64,000 nucleotides of DNA from an uncultured Desulfovibrio sp. (GTDB lineage Bacteria > Desulfobacterota > Desulfovibrionia > Desulfovibrionales > Desulfovibrionaceae). The notes under the pieces are model-generated. The model was not told the origin of the DNA. It made no database searches and was given only the letters and a program-made list of their open reading frames with translations. The position numbers and the translations under genes were made by a program. Below are positions 18,526-27,046 of this stretch, in pieces. The stretch spans positions 1 through 64,000 of the forward strand of contig CAJXRQ010000006.1 of assembly GCA_913060505.1 (NCBI GenBank), given 5' to 3'. Positions within the stretch are counted from its first letter, which is position 1. The number at the start of each line of letters is the position of its first letter.

Positions 18526-19296
18526 ATGCGTATTCAAAATGTCTCGGAACTGATCAATCCCGGAGAACAACTCATTGCCCTAACCGGGGGAGGCGGCAAG
18601 ACCTCCCTCATGTTTCTGCTGGCCCGGGAACTTTCCGAATCCGGCAAACGGGTGGTTTCCACGACCACGACCCGGATCTTCCCGCCTCACCGCAACGAAA
18701 CGGGCGGACTTTCCCTTGAAATCCGCAAAAATGGATTCTCCACGGATCTCAAACGCCGCCTGGATAAAACCGGGCACATCACTGCGGCTTACCGTTATCT
18801 GCCCGGCGTGAGCAAGCTGGAAGGCGTGACTGCGGAAACAGCGCAAAACCTGCCCCGGGTAGCGGCTGCCGCCCATGTTATCATCGAGGCGGACGGTGCA
18901 GCACGCAAATCCCTCAAAGCTCCGAACGAACACGAGCCGGTCATCCCGGAAAAGACGGATGTCTGCATTGCGGTCATGGGGCTGGATGCCCTTGGCAAAC
19001 CGCTGGAAAAGCGTTGGGTCTTCCGGCCGGAAATCGTTTCACAGCTGACAGGAATTGAACTCGGAACCACAGTGACGTCTACCTGCATGGCCCGGCTTGC
19101 GGTCATGCCCGGTGGCCTGTTCAAGGGATGCCCGGAATCTGCCCGTCGCATCGTGTTCCTGAACAAGCTGGACCTGCCCAATGCTGAACGAGGTGCCGTT
19201 GAAATCATCCGGGAAGCAAAAAAGCTGGACGGCACCCTGCCGGATCTGTGGTGCATCGCTTCCATCCATGAAGGGCGATACAAACTGGTTTACTAG
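18526..19296 (+). CDS. yqeC: YqeC: selenium-dependent Mo hydroxylase cofactor accessory protein
   Basis: A 256-aa protein with an N-terminal P-loop (LTGGGGKTSLMFLLAREL, about residues 21-38) followed by the family signature VVSTTTTRIFPP and the central IEADGAARKSLKAP (about 123-136). YqeC proteins occur only with selenium-dependent molybdenum hydroxylase clusters and are assigned to biosynthesis of the labile selenium cofactor; the biochemical step is not established. Last gene of the + strand island run; it converges with mocA on the opposite strand, with a terminator between them. Confidence 0.88.
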   Translation: MRIQNVSELINPGEQLIALTGGGGKTSLMFLLARELSESGKRVVSTTTTRIFPPHRNETGGLSLEIRKNGFSTDLKRRLDKTGHITAAYRYLPGVSKLEGVTAETAQNLPRVAAAAHVIIEADGAARKSLKAPNEHEPVIPEKTDVCIAVMGLDALGKPLEKRWVFRPEIVSQLTGIELGTTVTSTCMARLAVMPGGLFKGCPESARRIVFLNKLDLPNAERGAVEIIREAKKLDGTLPDLWCIASIHEGRYKLVY

Positions 19297-19298
19297 AT

Positions 19299-19323
19299 AA
19301 AAAAAGGGGCCCGTCCGGGCCCC
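19299..19323 (-). terminator. Rho-independent terminator of mocA
   Basis: On the - strand an 8-bp GC stem GGGGCCCG/CGGGCCCC with a 2-base apex (19306-19323) is followed by seven consecutive T, directly after the mocA stop. On the + strand it lies 10 bp after yqeC but lacks a T-run there. Confidence 0.85.
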
Positions 19324-19326
19324 GCA

Positions 19327-19956
19327 CTATATCAAAGACTCCAAAGCGGCATACTCTTCGGGTGTGTCCACATCATGAATAACCCCGGGATCATCCACCT
19401 CAACGCGCAACAAACGCGCTTCTTTTTGCTGCAAATATTCCCTTGGGCCGGTATCACCGTGCAATTCCCGGATACGTTTAAACCACGCACACGGAGCAAC
19501 GACAGGATTGCCCCGCCGTCCGTCATGTATGGGGGCAACCCACCGTTCCGGTTCCCGGGCAAAGGCATTTGCCAGCAGTCGGACGGTGTGGGCCCGCACC
19601 AAAGGCTGATCACCCAGTAGGAACATTGCGCCATCACAACTTTTCGGCACACTGTCCACGCCGACCCGCAGGGAAGTGGACTGACCGGAAGCAAATTCGG
19701 GATTGTCCACCACGATAACTTTCTGTTCCAGCCCATGAGCGCGGACAGCATCCAAAACCGGACCGGCTTCATTCCCCAACACCAGCAGGACAGGACTCAG
19801 CCCGCCGTGCAACGCGGCCTCCAGCACATGACAGAGCATGGGTTTTCCTGCAACGGACAGCAGCATCTTGTTCCGCCCCATGCGCGAGGAGCGACCGGCG
19901 GCCAGCACTATGCCGGCCACGCTAACCGTTGAAGTCCCGGCCGATGTCCTGCTCAC
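19327..19956 (-). CDS. mocA: MocA-like molybdenum cofactor cytidylyl/nucleotidyltransferase
   Basis: About 209 aa, MobA/MocA nucleotidyltransferase fold. The N-terminal signature AGIVLAAGRSSRMGRNKMLL binds the nucleotide, and FLLGDQPLV carries the Mg-binding Asp. The family transfers CMP to the molybdenum cofactor for XDH-type enzymes; YgfJ in E. coli is the matching island gene. The start is uncertain: no ATG is available; a GTG that overlaps the adenine deaminase stop (GTGA) was chosen, with an alternative GTG nine bases upstream. Translational coupling to the adenine deaminase gene is likely. Confidence 0.85.
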   Translation of the reverse strand: MSRTSAGTSTVSVAGIVLAAGRSSRMGRNKMLLSVAGKPMLCHVLEAALHGGLSPVLLVLGNEAGPVLDAVRAHGLEQKVIVVDNPEFASGQSTSLRVGVDSVPKSCDGAMFLLGDQPLVRAHTVRLLANAFAREPERWVAPIHDGRRGNPVVAPCAWFKRIRELHGDTGPREYLQQKEARLLRVEVDDPGVIHDVDTPEEYAALESLI

Positions 19957-21701
19957 GAAGCGCACACGGAAGTAAGCGAGAAGGAACGCACGTCAAACAA
20001 CCCGGAGTCCGTAAGCTTGAGTTCAGGGATGACCGGAAGCGTCATGAAGCTCAGGGTCATGAACGGCTCAAGTTCGGGATTGACGGAAAAATCTTCGCGA
20101 GCAACGCGATTCATGCTTTCCAACTGTTCCGCAACATAAGCCGCATCCCGGTCAGACATGAGCCCGCACAGGGCAAGAGACAAATGCGCCACAACTTCCC
20201 CATCGCGCACAAGAGTGATGCCACCACCCATGGCCTCGATGTCCCGAATGGCCGCAAGCATGTCACTGTCATTATCGCCGCAAACTACGATATTATGGGA
20301 ATCATGCGCCACGGAAGTCGCTACGGCTCCGTTCTTGAGACCGTAATTCTCAATGAGCCCCACGCCAACGTTTCCTGTAGCGTGATGCCGTTCAACCACG
20401 GCCAGCTTGAGCAGCTCAGGATTCTCCGAACAGGAGAACACACCTTTCGCTCCCACGTTCACATCGCGCACAAGGGCGCTGGTCACCAGACTTTGCGGCT
20501 GGATTCCAATGACATTGACCCGGGAGTGCTCAAGTTCAAGCACAAGATCTTTTTCCTCCACAGGGCGAATGTTCACGGTATCCAAAACAGGACTGTTGTC
20601 CGGTAACGGCATTTCCGCGAGCATGGTTCCCTTTTCGGCCACCAGACGGCCTGCAGCGTATACGGCTCTGGCCTCAAAATGTTCAAGGTCGTCCACCAGC
20701 AAAAAGTCTGCATCGCGCCCCGGAGCTAACGCGCCCTTGTCTCGCAGGCCATAGCACTGGGCCGCATTGAGCGTGGCCATGGTCAGGGCCATGACAGGGT
20801 CAAGCCCCATGGAGACGGCTATACGGATATTGTTGTCGATGCTGCCGTTGGCGATAAGATCCGCGGGTTGGCGATCGTCCGTGCAGAACACGCAACGGCC
20901 GCAATTGGCGTCGTTCACGCCCGGCACAAGATATTGCAGATCGCGAGCAGCTGAACCTTCCCGCAGCAAGACATACATGCCCCGGCTGATTCGGTCGTAC
21001 ATTTCTTCCAGAGAGGAGCACTCATGGTCGGTCGTAACCCCGGCCGCAGCATAGGCGTTCAGGTCAAGCCCTGCCAGCATGGGACTATGGCCGTCCACGA
21101 CTTTGCCGCGCGAAAGGCCGAGAGCTATCTTGGCCAGCACTTCGGGATCACCGCCCACCGTCGCGGGGTAATCCATGACTTCAGCAAGGCCGCCAACAAA
21201 AGGATCATCAATGAGTTCAGCGAGATCCTTGGCATGCAGCACGGCCCCGGAATGTTCCCCGGATGTGGCGGGAACACATGAAGGCAACATCACGTATACG
21301 CACAGGGGGAGTTCCCGGGAGGTGTCCAGGATGTAGCGAATGCCATCCAGGCCGCGCACGTTGGCAACTTCGTGAGGATCGACAACAACAGTCGTCACAC
21401 CATGCGGCATGACAGTCCGGGCAAATTCCGGCGGAGCCACCAACGAAGACTCAATGTGCACATGCGCATCCACAAGTCCGGGAACCACATAGGAACCGCC
21501 CGCATCCACTATTTCACGAGCTTCATAGTCTCCCATGCCCAGTATGCGTCCGCCCCCAACGGCCAGTGAACCTTCAACCACCTGACGGGAAAACACATCC
21601 ACCACACGGGCGTTGGTTACCAGCATATCAGCCGGAATTCGACCTGCGGCCATATCCACAACGGACTTTTGTTCTTCGGGACTCATGCGAAAAGTATTCA
21701 T
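19953..21701 (-). CDS. ade: Adenine deaminase
   Basis: A 582-aa amidohydrolase of the adenine deaminase (AdeC) family, converting adenine to hypoxanthine plus ammonia. Visible landmarks are the metal motif VPGLVDAHVHIESS (about 80-93), DPHEVANVRG, the carboxylase-like TSGEHSGAVL segment, DGHSPMLAG, and TTDHECSS. The C-terminal Ade domain (GGGITLVRDGEVVAHLSLALCGLMSD) is complete. The ATG was chosen behind TGAGGAGATTGGAGTCG; a TTG nine bases upstream is possible. Length fits the family (about 570-590 aa). It is downstream of a structured leader with an internal terminator and upstream of mocA. Confidence 0.93.
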   Translation of the reverse strand: MNTFRMSPEEQKSVVDMAAGRIPADMLVTNARVVDVFSRQVVEGSLAVGGGRILGMGDYEAREIVDAGGSYVVPGLVDAHVHIESSLVAPPEFARTVMPHGVTTVVVDPHEVANVRGLDGIRYILDTSRELPLCVYVMLPSCVPATSGEHSGAVLHAKDLAELIDDPFVGGLAEVMDYPATVGGDPEVLAKIALGLSRGKVVDGHSPMLAGLDLNAYAAAGVTTDHECSSLEEMYDRISRGMYVLLREGSAARDLQYLVPGVNDANCGRCVFCTDDRQPADLIANGSIDNNIRIAVSMGLDPVMALTMATLNAAQCYGLRDKGALAPGRDADFLLVDDLEHFEARAVYAAGRLVAEKGTMLAEMPLPDNSPVLDTVNIRPVEEKDLVLELEHSRVNVIGIQPQSLVTSALVRDVNVGAKGVFSCSENPELLKLAVVERHHATGNVGVGLIENYGLKNGAVATSVAHDSHNIVVCGDNDSDMLAAIRDIEAMGGGITLVRDGEVVAHLSLALCGLMSDRDAAYVAEQLESMNRVAREDFSVNPELEPFMTLSFMTLPVIPELKLTDSGLFDVRSFSLTSVCAS

Positions 21702-21791
21702 CGACTCCAATCTCCTCAGAGCTTGTTTATTGATTGTGAAGTTTGCTCAACCTACCACAGGCCGGCGCGAAAGACAGCCAGGACAGGCATG

Positions 21792-21847
21792 AAAAAACCG
21801 GAAGCAGACACACGGGTATTGCCCGACCCTTGTGTATCTGCTTCCGG
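21792..21847 (-). terminator. Intrinsic terminator in the ade leader (attenuator-type)
   Basis: On the - strand an 11-bp perfect stem (21798-21808 with 21837-21847; arms CCGGAAGCAGA and TCTGCTTCCGG) with further pairing in the loop is followed by six T (21797-21792). It lies about 90 nt before the ade start and about 150 nt after ridA, so it would end transcripts before ade unless prevented. Confidence 0.8.
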
Positions 21848-21952
21848 TGATAGGCCGAGGGGCCAACTCACGAGGTAGCCATCGCATGCTTTGATAAACG
21901 GAGGTTGCCATGGCTTTAACCGCCCATTTCCCGCCTCGGCGTGCCCACGCCG
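21848..21952 (-). promoter_or_regulatory. Candidate riboswitch / structured RNA upstream of ade
   Basis: Reading the - strand toward ade, this stretch has nested short helices: CGGCGT/ACGCCG (21937-21952), CTC-GT-GAG and GGCC-CCTC-GGCC. It also has AGCCAT that can pair with ATGGCT further on. The CACCGGAAG that ends it is also the 5' arm of the terminator hairpin, the arrangement expected for a terminator/antiterminator switch. TCCG upstream can pair with CGGA of that arm. I do not recognise a known consensus (purine, Moco and GEMM classes considered). Ligand unknown; a purine or a Mo cofactor would suit the ade-mocA operon. Confidence 0.45.
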
Positions 21953-21994
21953 AAAACAAGGGCGGCTATTTAACGCCCCTCTGAACCCGGATGC

Positions 21995-22372
21995 CTATAT
22001 GTGCGCCACACACTCGATTTCAACATTGGCTCCCAAAGGCAGTCTGGAAACTTCCACACAGGCCCGGGCCGGATAATCTCCGTCAAAGAAGGTGGCGTAT
22101 ACTTCGTTGACGGCAGTAAAATCATCAAGATTGGTCAAAAAAACACCGGCGCGAATAACCTTGTCCAGCCCGGAACCGGCTTCTTCAAGAATTGCCTTGA
22201 GATTGTTCAGGCATTGCCGGGCCTGCTCCGCAGGCGATTCCGGCATGATCTTGGTTTCCGGGTTCAACGGAATCTGGCCGGAAACGAAAAGCATGTCACC
22301 GTAGCGTACGGCTTGTGAATACGGGCCGACAGCTCCGGGTGCGTTTTTCGTGCTGATGATCTGTTTGGACAT
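21995..22372 (-). CDS. ridA: RidA-family reactive imine/enamine deaminase
   Basis: A 125-aa Rid protein, normal full length. The family catalytic Arg is at 103 (YPARACVEV) with Glu120 (ANVEIECVA) and the N-terminal GPYSQAVRYGDMLFVSGQIP. RidA hydrolyses 2-aminoacrylate-type imines; some Rid paralogues act in purine and pyrimidine ring catabolism, which fits this island, but the subfamily cannot be fixed by eye. The ATG follows a good GGAGGAGTGAACT. It is the first gene of a - strand run that continues, through a terminator-bearing leader, to ade and mocA. Confidence 0.9.
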   Translation of the reverse strand: MSKQIISTKNAPGAVGPYSQAVRYGDMLFVSGQIPLNPETKIMPESPAEQARQCLNNLKAILEEAGSGLDKVIRAGVFLTNLDDFTAVNEVYATFFDGDYPARACVEVSRLPLGANVEIECVAHI

Positions 22373-22484
22373 AGTTCACTCCTCCACGTCCTGCGATGCA
22401 GAACGCATGCAACATATTATTTCGGCCCCTAACAAGCAAGGGAAACCATAATTTTCTTATAAATGCATCAATACGGCAACAGGA

Positions 22485-24284
22485 TCAGATGTCGTATTCC
22501 TTGATCTTTCGGTACAACGTGGCAATACCGATTTGCAGGGACTCCGCGGCCAATTTCTTGCCCCGGGTATCCGAACCGAAATGTTCCAGAGCCTCGCACA
22601 CGGCGCGCCGTTCCAAAACCTTGAGCGGAAGCAGCTTCGCATTGACGGCCCCGGCACCGCCATTCACAGAGGCCCTACCATCCGAAACGCCTGAAGAAGC
22701 CCGGCCCAAAGAGTCCAGAAGCTTGCCCGGCAACAACCCCGGGTGCACGGAGCCCCCGTCCGGCATCATGTTGACCATGTATTCAATGGCGTTTTCAAAC
22801 TCGCGTACATTCCCGGGCCATGAATATTCACGAAATGCGGTCAACACGGAATCATGCAGGGGAGCAGGCTGCTTCCCGAACCGCTCGCAATAACGATTCA
22901 GGAAAAATTCGCCCAGTACGGCCATGTCTTCGGGACGTTCTCGCAAAGGAGGCGTTTCCAGAGGAATAACGTTCAGGCGGTAGAAAAGGTCTTCGCGAAA
23001 ACGACCTTGAGTGATGAGTTCCCCAAGGTTCTCGTTGGACGCGGCAATGACACGGATATCCACATGAATAAGCCTGTTGGAGCCAAGGCGGCAAAACTGC
23101 CGTTCCTGCAACACGCGCAACAGTTTGACTTGAAGATACAAAGGCAGGGTGCCAATCTCGTCCAGAAAAATGACTCCCCCGTGAGCCAGCTCGAACTTGC
23201 CGATCTTGCCTTTGGGGTTGGCGCCGGTAAATGCGCCGCGAGTATACCCGAACAACTCGCTTTCCAACAGGTTGTCCGGCAACGCACCGCAGTTGATGGC
23301 AATGAACGGTTGTTCGCAACGGTCGCTGGACGCATGAATGGCACGGGCTACCAATTCCTTGCCGGTACCGGATTCTCCAGTCACAAGGACCGTGGATGTG
23401 GATGCGGCCACTCGCCGAATCTTTTCCTTGAGAGCCTTGATGCTGCGGGAACGGCCCAGAATGGCATCCAGGCCGGTACGCTCCACGCCATCCGCAAACT
23501 GCGACATGCGACGGGCGACACGCGGCAGGGTCTCGAAAACGAGCACACGGGCGAATTCGGGCGTCCGGGGAGGAAGATCCTGCATCCGTCCCACCAGCGT
23601 ACGCCGTGTGCCATGCACATTGACGATAAATTCCTCAAGGTCGGAAACATAGTCGCCGGTGCGCTCCACCACCAACTCCGGCAGTGTTTCATCCGGCTGT
23701 GGGTCAACAGGCATATCCAACTCACGGCGTGCCTGACGGTTGGTAAACGAAACACTGCCTCCGGCGTCGAAAACCACAATGCCACGATTGTTCACGTCCA
23801 CAACCTGCATCATCATGTCCAGCAACTCTTCTGCCCGGGCATGCTCCCGGCGGTCCGCTATCTTGAGGGAAAGCATCTCCGCCATGCGTTCAATGAAATC
23901 AAGATATGTTTGGCGATTGTCGAGAATGCGTTTTCGTTCACGCTCGTCAAAGCAGACCAGCCCGATCACCCCGGCCACGTCGCCCCCGTCGATGATCGGA
24001 GTGCAAACGGAAAGAATCTCGCGACATTCGTCCCGGTTCGGGCACCCCATACACAAGGGATGTTCGCGAGGGTTGTCCATGATCAGCGGGGTGCGGGTCC
24101 GCATGACGTGCCGGTAGACCTCGCCCTCCTCGCTTATGCTGCTCCCCACGCCGGAGGCATAGACTCCGGTTCCCGCAAGGCGCACCATGCGGACGTCAAC
24201 AACCTCCACGTCAATGCCCACGACCTGGGCAATCACCTGTGCAGTCCGTTTTACATATGACTGTATCTCATTCAGCATGTTCAT
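22485..24284 (-). CDS. Sigma54-dependent transcriptional activator with GAF/PAS-type sensor and Cys cluster
   Basis: About 599 aa. An N-terminal GAF-like domain (about 1-140) includes PLCMGCPNRDEC and a fourth Cys in SVCTPI. A PAS-like segment follows (about 155-260: NNRGIVVFDAGGSVSFTNRQA). The central AAA+ domain has Walker A GESGTGKE (about 303-310) and the sigma54-contact loop RGAFTGA; a Fis-type HTH closes the protein (LAAESLQIGIATLYRKIKEY). It activates RNA polymerase-sigma54 in response to an unknown signal. An equivalent regulator (ygeV) sits beside the E. coli purine/selenium island, so control of region 1 is likely. Start uncertain: ATG chosen in MNMLNEI, with a second candidate ten codons upstream. 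Confidence 0.88.
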   Translation of the reverse strand: MNMLNEIQSYVKRTAQVIAQVVGIDVEVVDVRMVRLAGTGVYASGVGSSISEEGEVYRHVMRTRTPLIMDNPREHPLCMGCPNRDECREILSVCTPIIDGGDVAGVIGLVCFDERERKRILDNRQTYLDFIERMAEMLSLKIADRREHARAEELLDMMMQVVDVNNRGIVVFDAGGSVSFTNRQARRELDMPVDPQPDETLPELVVERTGDYVSDLEEFIVNVHGTRRTLVGRMQDLPPRTPEFARVLVFETLPRVARRMSQFADGVERTGLDAILGRSRSIKALKEKIRRVAASTSTVLVTGESGTGKELVARAIHASSDRCEQPFIAINCGALPDNLLESELFGYTRGAFTGANPKGKIGKFELAHGGVIFLDEIGTLPLYLQVKLLRVLQERQFCRLGSNRLIHVDIRVIAASNENLGELITQGRFREDLFYRLNVIPLETPPLRERPEDMAVLGEFFLNRYCERFGKQPAPLHDSVLTAFREYSWPGNVREFENAIEYMVNMMPDGGSVHPGLLPGKLLDSLGRASSGVSDGRASVNGGAGAVNAKLLPLKVLERRAVCEALEHFGSDTRGKKLAAESLQIGIATLYRKIKEYDI

Positions 24285-24402
24285 GTATCTACAGGCAGAA
24301 TCGCGCCGGGGCAACAGGCACGAAATGGCAATTCCCTTTTATCTGGCTCAGGCTGCAACTTCCTGCTTGCACACGGGCCGGGTTTCTGAAAGGATCGCCC
24401 GC

Positions 24403-24996
24403 ATGATTTCGCAATTTTTTACACTCTACATAAAACTGTTCTTCCTGCTCACGCCGTTCTTCGTGCTCACGGTCTTTCTTTCCATGACCAAAGGCATGGA
24501 ACTGCCCGAGCAACGGCGCATCGCCATCCGTGCTACCGTGGCCGCAATCATCATCGGGTTGATCCTCTATTCGGTGGGCAACCAGATATTCGCCACGTTG
24601 GGTATCACGCTGGATGCTTTCCGCATAGGAGCCGGAGCATTGCTGTTTCTTTCCGCTGTGCAACTTGTCAGCGGCAGGGTCGGCCCGGACACCCCGGAAG
24701 ATGACAGTGATATCTCCGTGGTCCCACTGGCCATGCCCGTCACCATCGGACCGGCCACCATCGGTTCCCTGCTGATCCTCGGTGCGGAGCTGCACACGAC
24801 GCCTGCCAAGCTGCTTGGCGGCGTGGCTCTGGTCGCGGCTGGCTGTTCGGTGGGAGTGTTGCTCCTGCTCGGCCCTACCGTCCGGCGCATTGTGGGCAAA
24901 ATGGGATTATCCATGCTCCAGAAGATCACAGGACTGGTGCTCTCCGCCCTGTCGGCACAAATCATGTTCACCGGTATCCGCAACTTTCTCGGATAA
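24403..24996 (+). CDS. MarC-family integral membrane protein
   Basis: A 197-aa inner-membrane protein of the MarC/UPF0056 family with six hydrophobic segments. It starts FFTLYIKLFFLLTPFFVLTVFLS and contains the family PLAMPVTIGPATIG. The start is the ATG after AAGGATCGCCC; in-frame codons upstream are in the divergent regulator's territory. Function is not established for the family (earlier ties to multiple antibiotic resistance were not confirmed; some relatives have been linked to amino acid export). It is transcribed divergently from the sigma54 regulator. Confidence 0.85.
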   Translation: MISQFFTLYIKLFFLLTPFFVLTVFLSMTKGMELPEQRRIAIRATVAAIIIGLILYSVGNQIFATLGITLDAFRIGAGALLFLSAVQLVSGRVGPDTPEDDSDISVVPLAMPVTIGPATIGSLLILGAELHTTPAKLLGGVALVAAGCSVGVLLLLGPTVRRIVGKMGLSMLQKITGLVLSALSAQIMFTGIRNFLG

Positions 24997-25005
24997 TCCA
25001 TTGCC

Positions 25006-25764
25006 ATGCTGCCGTTACGCGCTGCGATCCTCTTTCTGATTGTGATCCTGCCCGGCGCGGCCATGGCTTCGGAGCAGCCCCTGATCGTTAACTACGCCCT
25101 CAAGGCTGCACCGTTCAGTTTTGATCAAAACGGTACAATGCGTGGTGCGTTGCCGGAACTGATGCGAACCATCCTCACCAGAGGAATGGGGCTGAAAAGC
25201 CAACATCACGGCTACCCATGGCGGCGAGCGCAGCTTTTGGTGGCCGAAGGCAAAGCGGATGCGCTGTGTACGGTTCCGACTTCGCAGCGACGACAGTACA
25301 TGGTTTTCTCCAAAGAGCCGGTAATGACCACCCGCATCGGCATTCTCTACAACCCGAAAAATCCACGCGCTCAAGAACTGGCAAAACTCACTACGCTGGA
25401 GGACTTGGCATCCTTTCGGATTGTAGACCATAATGGCAATCTCTGGCCGAAAGAACAACTTGCCCCGAAGCATGACGTCCACTGGGTCAAAACTATGGAC
25501 GACGCCATTCTGCTTCTGAGCAAGAATCAGTATGACGTCATGGTCATTGCCCGGCCCGGAATAAACGATTTTTCCCCGACAACAGCGTCCCAATACGGAC
25601 TGACCGGGAAATACCTCGGCAATCTCAAGGGGCCGACGTTTCACTTTGGGCTGCGCAAGGACTATCCGCAAGCCGAAGCGTTATTGAAAAATTTCGATCA
25701 AACCCTGCGCAGGCTGCACAAAAGCGGTTGTCTACGCGCCATCATGCTGCGCACCATGTTCTGA
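25006..25764 (+). CDS. Periplasmic solute-binding protein (family 3-like)
   Basis: A 252-aa exported protein. The first 22 residues form a signal peptide (MLPLRAAILFLIVILPGAAMA). The mature part has the two-lobe SBP family 3 layout: YALKAAPFSFDQNGTMRGALPELM, WRRAQLLVAEGKADALCTVPTSQRR, and a second lobe beginning near VDHNGNLWPKEQL. No transporter permease genes lie beside it, so it may be an orphan binding protein or sensor-associated. Ligand unknown; amino acid-like ligands are typical for the family. It begins 9 bp after marC. Confidence 0.75.
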   Translation: MLPLRAAILFLIVILPGAAMASEQPLIVNYALKAAPFSFDQNGTMRGALPELMRTILTRGMGLKSQHHGYPWRRAQLLVAEGKADALCTVPTSQRRQYMVFSKEPVMTTRIGILYNPKNPRAQELAKLTTLEDLASFRIVDHNGNLWPKEQLAPKHDVHWVKTMDDAILLLSKNQYDVMVIARPGINDFSPTTASQYGLTGKYLGNLKGPTFHFGLRKDYPQAEALLKNFDQTLRRLHKSGCLRAIMLRTMF

Positions 25765-25865
25765 GCCAGAAAATATCCATCCATCAGGTTGCTCCGCACG
25801 CCCCCCCGGTGTATTGAAATCCCGAATCCTGATCGGAAAAACATACTCCCTTGAGGAACAATCAC

Positions 25866-26612
25866 ATGAACGAACTCATTTTCACGCAACCATACCGAAT
25901 CCGCTCCTACGAAACGGGACATGACTGGAAAGCCACTCTGCCTCCCCTGTGCAACCAGCTTCAGGATATTGCTTCGATGCATGCGGCACGACTTGGGTTC
26001 GGCTATGCCGACCTGCACACCAAGGGATGCGCCTGGGTTCTGGTACGAGCTTTCCTGCGCATGGACCAGCTTCCCGGCTTTGGTGACACCGTCAACGTAA
26101 CGACATGGCCCTCCGACTCAGGGCGCACAGCCGCCACACGCGACTATGAAATGTCTCTGGACGGACAAATCATAGGCCGGGGCACCAGCGCATGGGCTGT
26201 TATCGACATGCAATCCCGCAAGGCCGTAGATGCGAGCGAAGTCATTTCCAGAGGGCAGCTCCCGGACCGGAAACGTGCACTGGACTTTGAAACCCGGGCC
26301 GTCAAACGCATACGGGAAGGCGAATTCAGGACATCGGTATTGGCACGCCAGAGTGATGAAGACGTCAACCGCCATGTGAACAGTATCCGGCAGGTTGAAT
26401 TCCTGTTGGAGTCCTGCCCGGTCAGGTGGCAGGACAAACAACGGTGCATTGGCGCGGACGTACAATTCCGGGCGGAATGCCATGCCGGGGATGAATTGGT
26501 ATCCATGTGCCAGCCACAGGGGGACGGAACCGCGCAGCACTCGTTGCTCCGCACCGCGGATAATCGGGAAGTGGCGCGCATGAAAACGTGGTGGCAGGAA
26601 AAACAGGCATAA
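25866..26612 (+). CDS. Acyl-ACP thioesterase (FatA/FatB-like)
   Basis: A 248-aa double-hotdog thioesterase of the acyl-ACP thioesterase family, which hydrolyses acyl-ACP to release free fatty acids in the cytoplasm. The first hotdog includes QDIASMHAARLGFGY and WVLVRAFLRMDQLP. The second includes DVNRHVNSIRQVEFLLE, holding the Asp/Asn/His that form the family active site, and ends with MKTWWQ. The ATG follows TTGAGGAACAATCAC. Length matches bacterial members (about 245-250 aa). Five bases separate its stop from the following GNAT gene start. Confidence 0.85.
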   Translation: MNELIFTQPYRIRSYETGHDWKATLPPLCNQLQDIASMHAARLGFGYADLHTKGCAWVLVRAFLRMDQLPGFGDTVNVTTWPSDSGRTAATRDYEMSLDGQIIGRGTSAWAVIDMQSRKAVDASEVISRGQLPDRKRALDFETRAVKRIREGEFRTSVLARQSDEDVNRHVNSIRQVEFLLESCPVRWQDKQRCIGADVQFRAECHAGDELVSMCQPQGDGTAQHSLLRTADNREVARMKTWWQEKQA

Positions 26613-26617
26613 ACACC

Positions 26618-27046
26618 ATGGATACGGAAATTACACTGACATTTGATTGCAACGGGATCGACTGGAAACACGCCTGTACCATTTTTGAACGCGCCCCGTT
26701 GGGAACCCGCAAACCGGACAGGCTCCGCCGCACTTTTGAAAACAGCGATCTGGTCTGCTTCGCATGGCACAACCACAAAACCGTCGGACTTGCACGCGCC
26801 ATCTCCGACCATGTTGTTCAATCCGTCATTTTTGACTTGTGCATGTTCCCGGAATACCAGGGTAAGGGCTTGGGTTCGCGTATAATGAGAGCCATGCTGG
26901 AACGGTTGGAAACACCCAACGTTCATCTGCAGGCCGTTCCGGGCAAGGAAGGATTCTACGAACGATTCGGTTTCCATGTCATGAAAACAGCCATGGTGCT
27001 TCCTTCCGATCCGGAAGAGATGCGCCGAAAAGAATATATCAGGTAG
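26618..27046 (+). CDS. GNAT-family N-acetyltransferase
   Basis: A 142-aa acetyltransferase with the GNAT acetyl-CoA motif A, MFPEYQGKGLGSRIMRAMLE (about residues 82-101), and the C-terminal GKEGFYERFGF typical of small-molecule acetyltransferases. The acceptor substrate is unknown. The chosen ATG is five bases downstream of the thioesterase stop; the in-frame upstream extension would overlap that gene. It converges with the HD-GYP gene, the two reading frames overlapping by eight bases. Confidence 0.8.
   Translation: MDTEITLTFDCNGIDWKHACTIFERAPLGTRKPDRLRRTFENSDLVCFAWHNHKTVGLARAISDHVVQSVIFDLCMFPEYQGKGLGSRIMRAMLERLETPNVHLQAVPGKEGFYERFGFHVMKTAMVLPSDPEEMRRKEYIR

Noticed and set aside
21848..21952. 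Assignment of the ade leader to the Moco riboswitch family
   Set aside because: Context is suggestive, but the helices do not match the E. coli moaA leader as I remember it, so the ligand is left unassigned.
21910..21984. 24-codon + strand frame MALTAHFPPRR... with SD-like GGAGG
   Set aside because: It is antisense to the ade leader; the SD is the complement of a helix strand in that leader, there is no + strand promoter or downstream gene, and its codons look accidental. Left open only as a low possibility.
22440..22480. TGG...TTGCTT upstream of ridA as a sigma54 promoter
   Set aside because: The distance between GG and GC is 8 rather than the required 10 bases.
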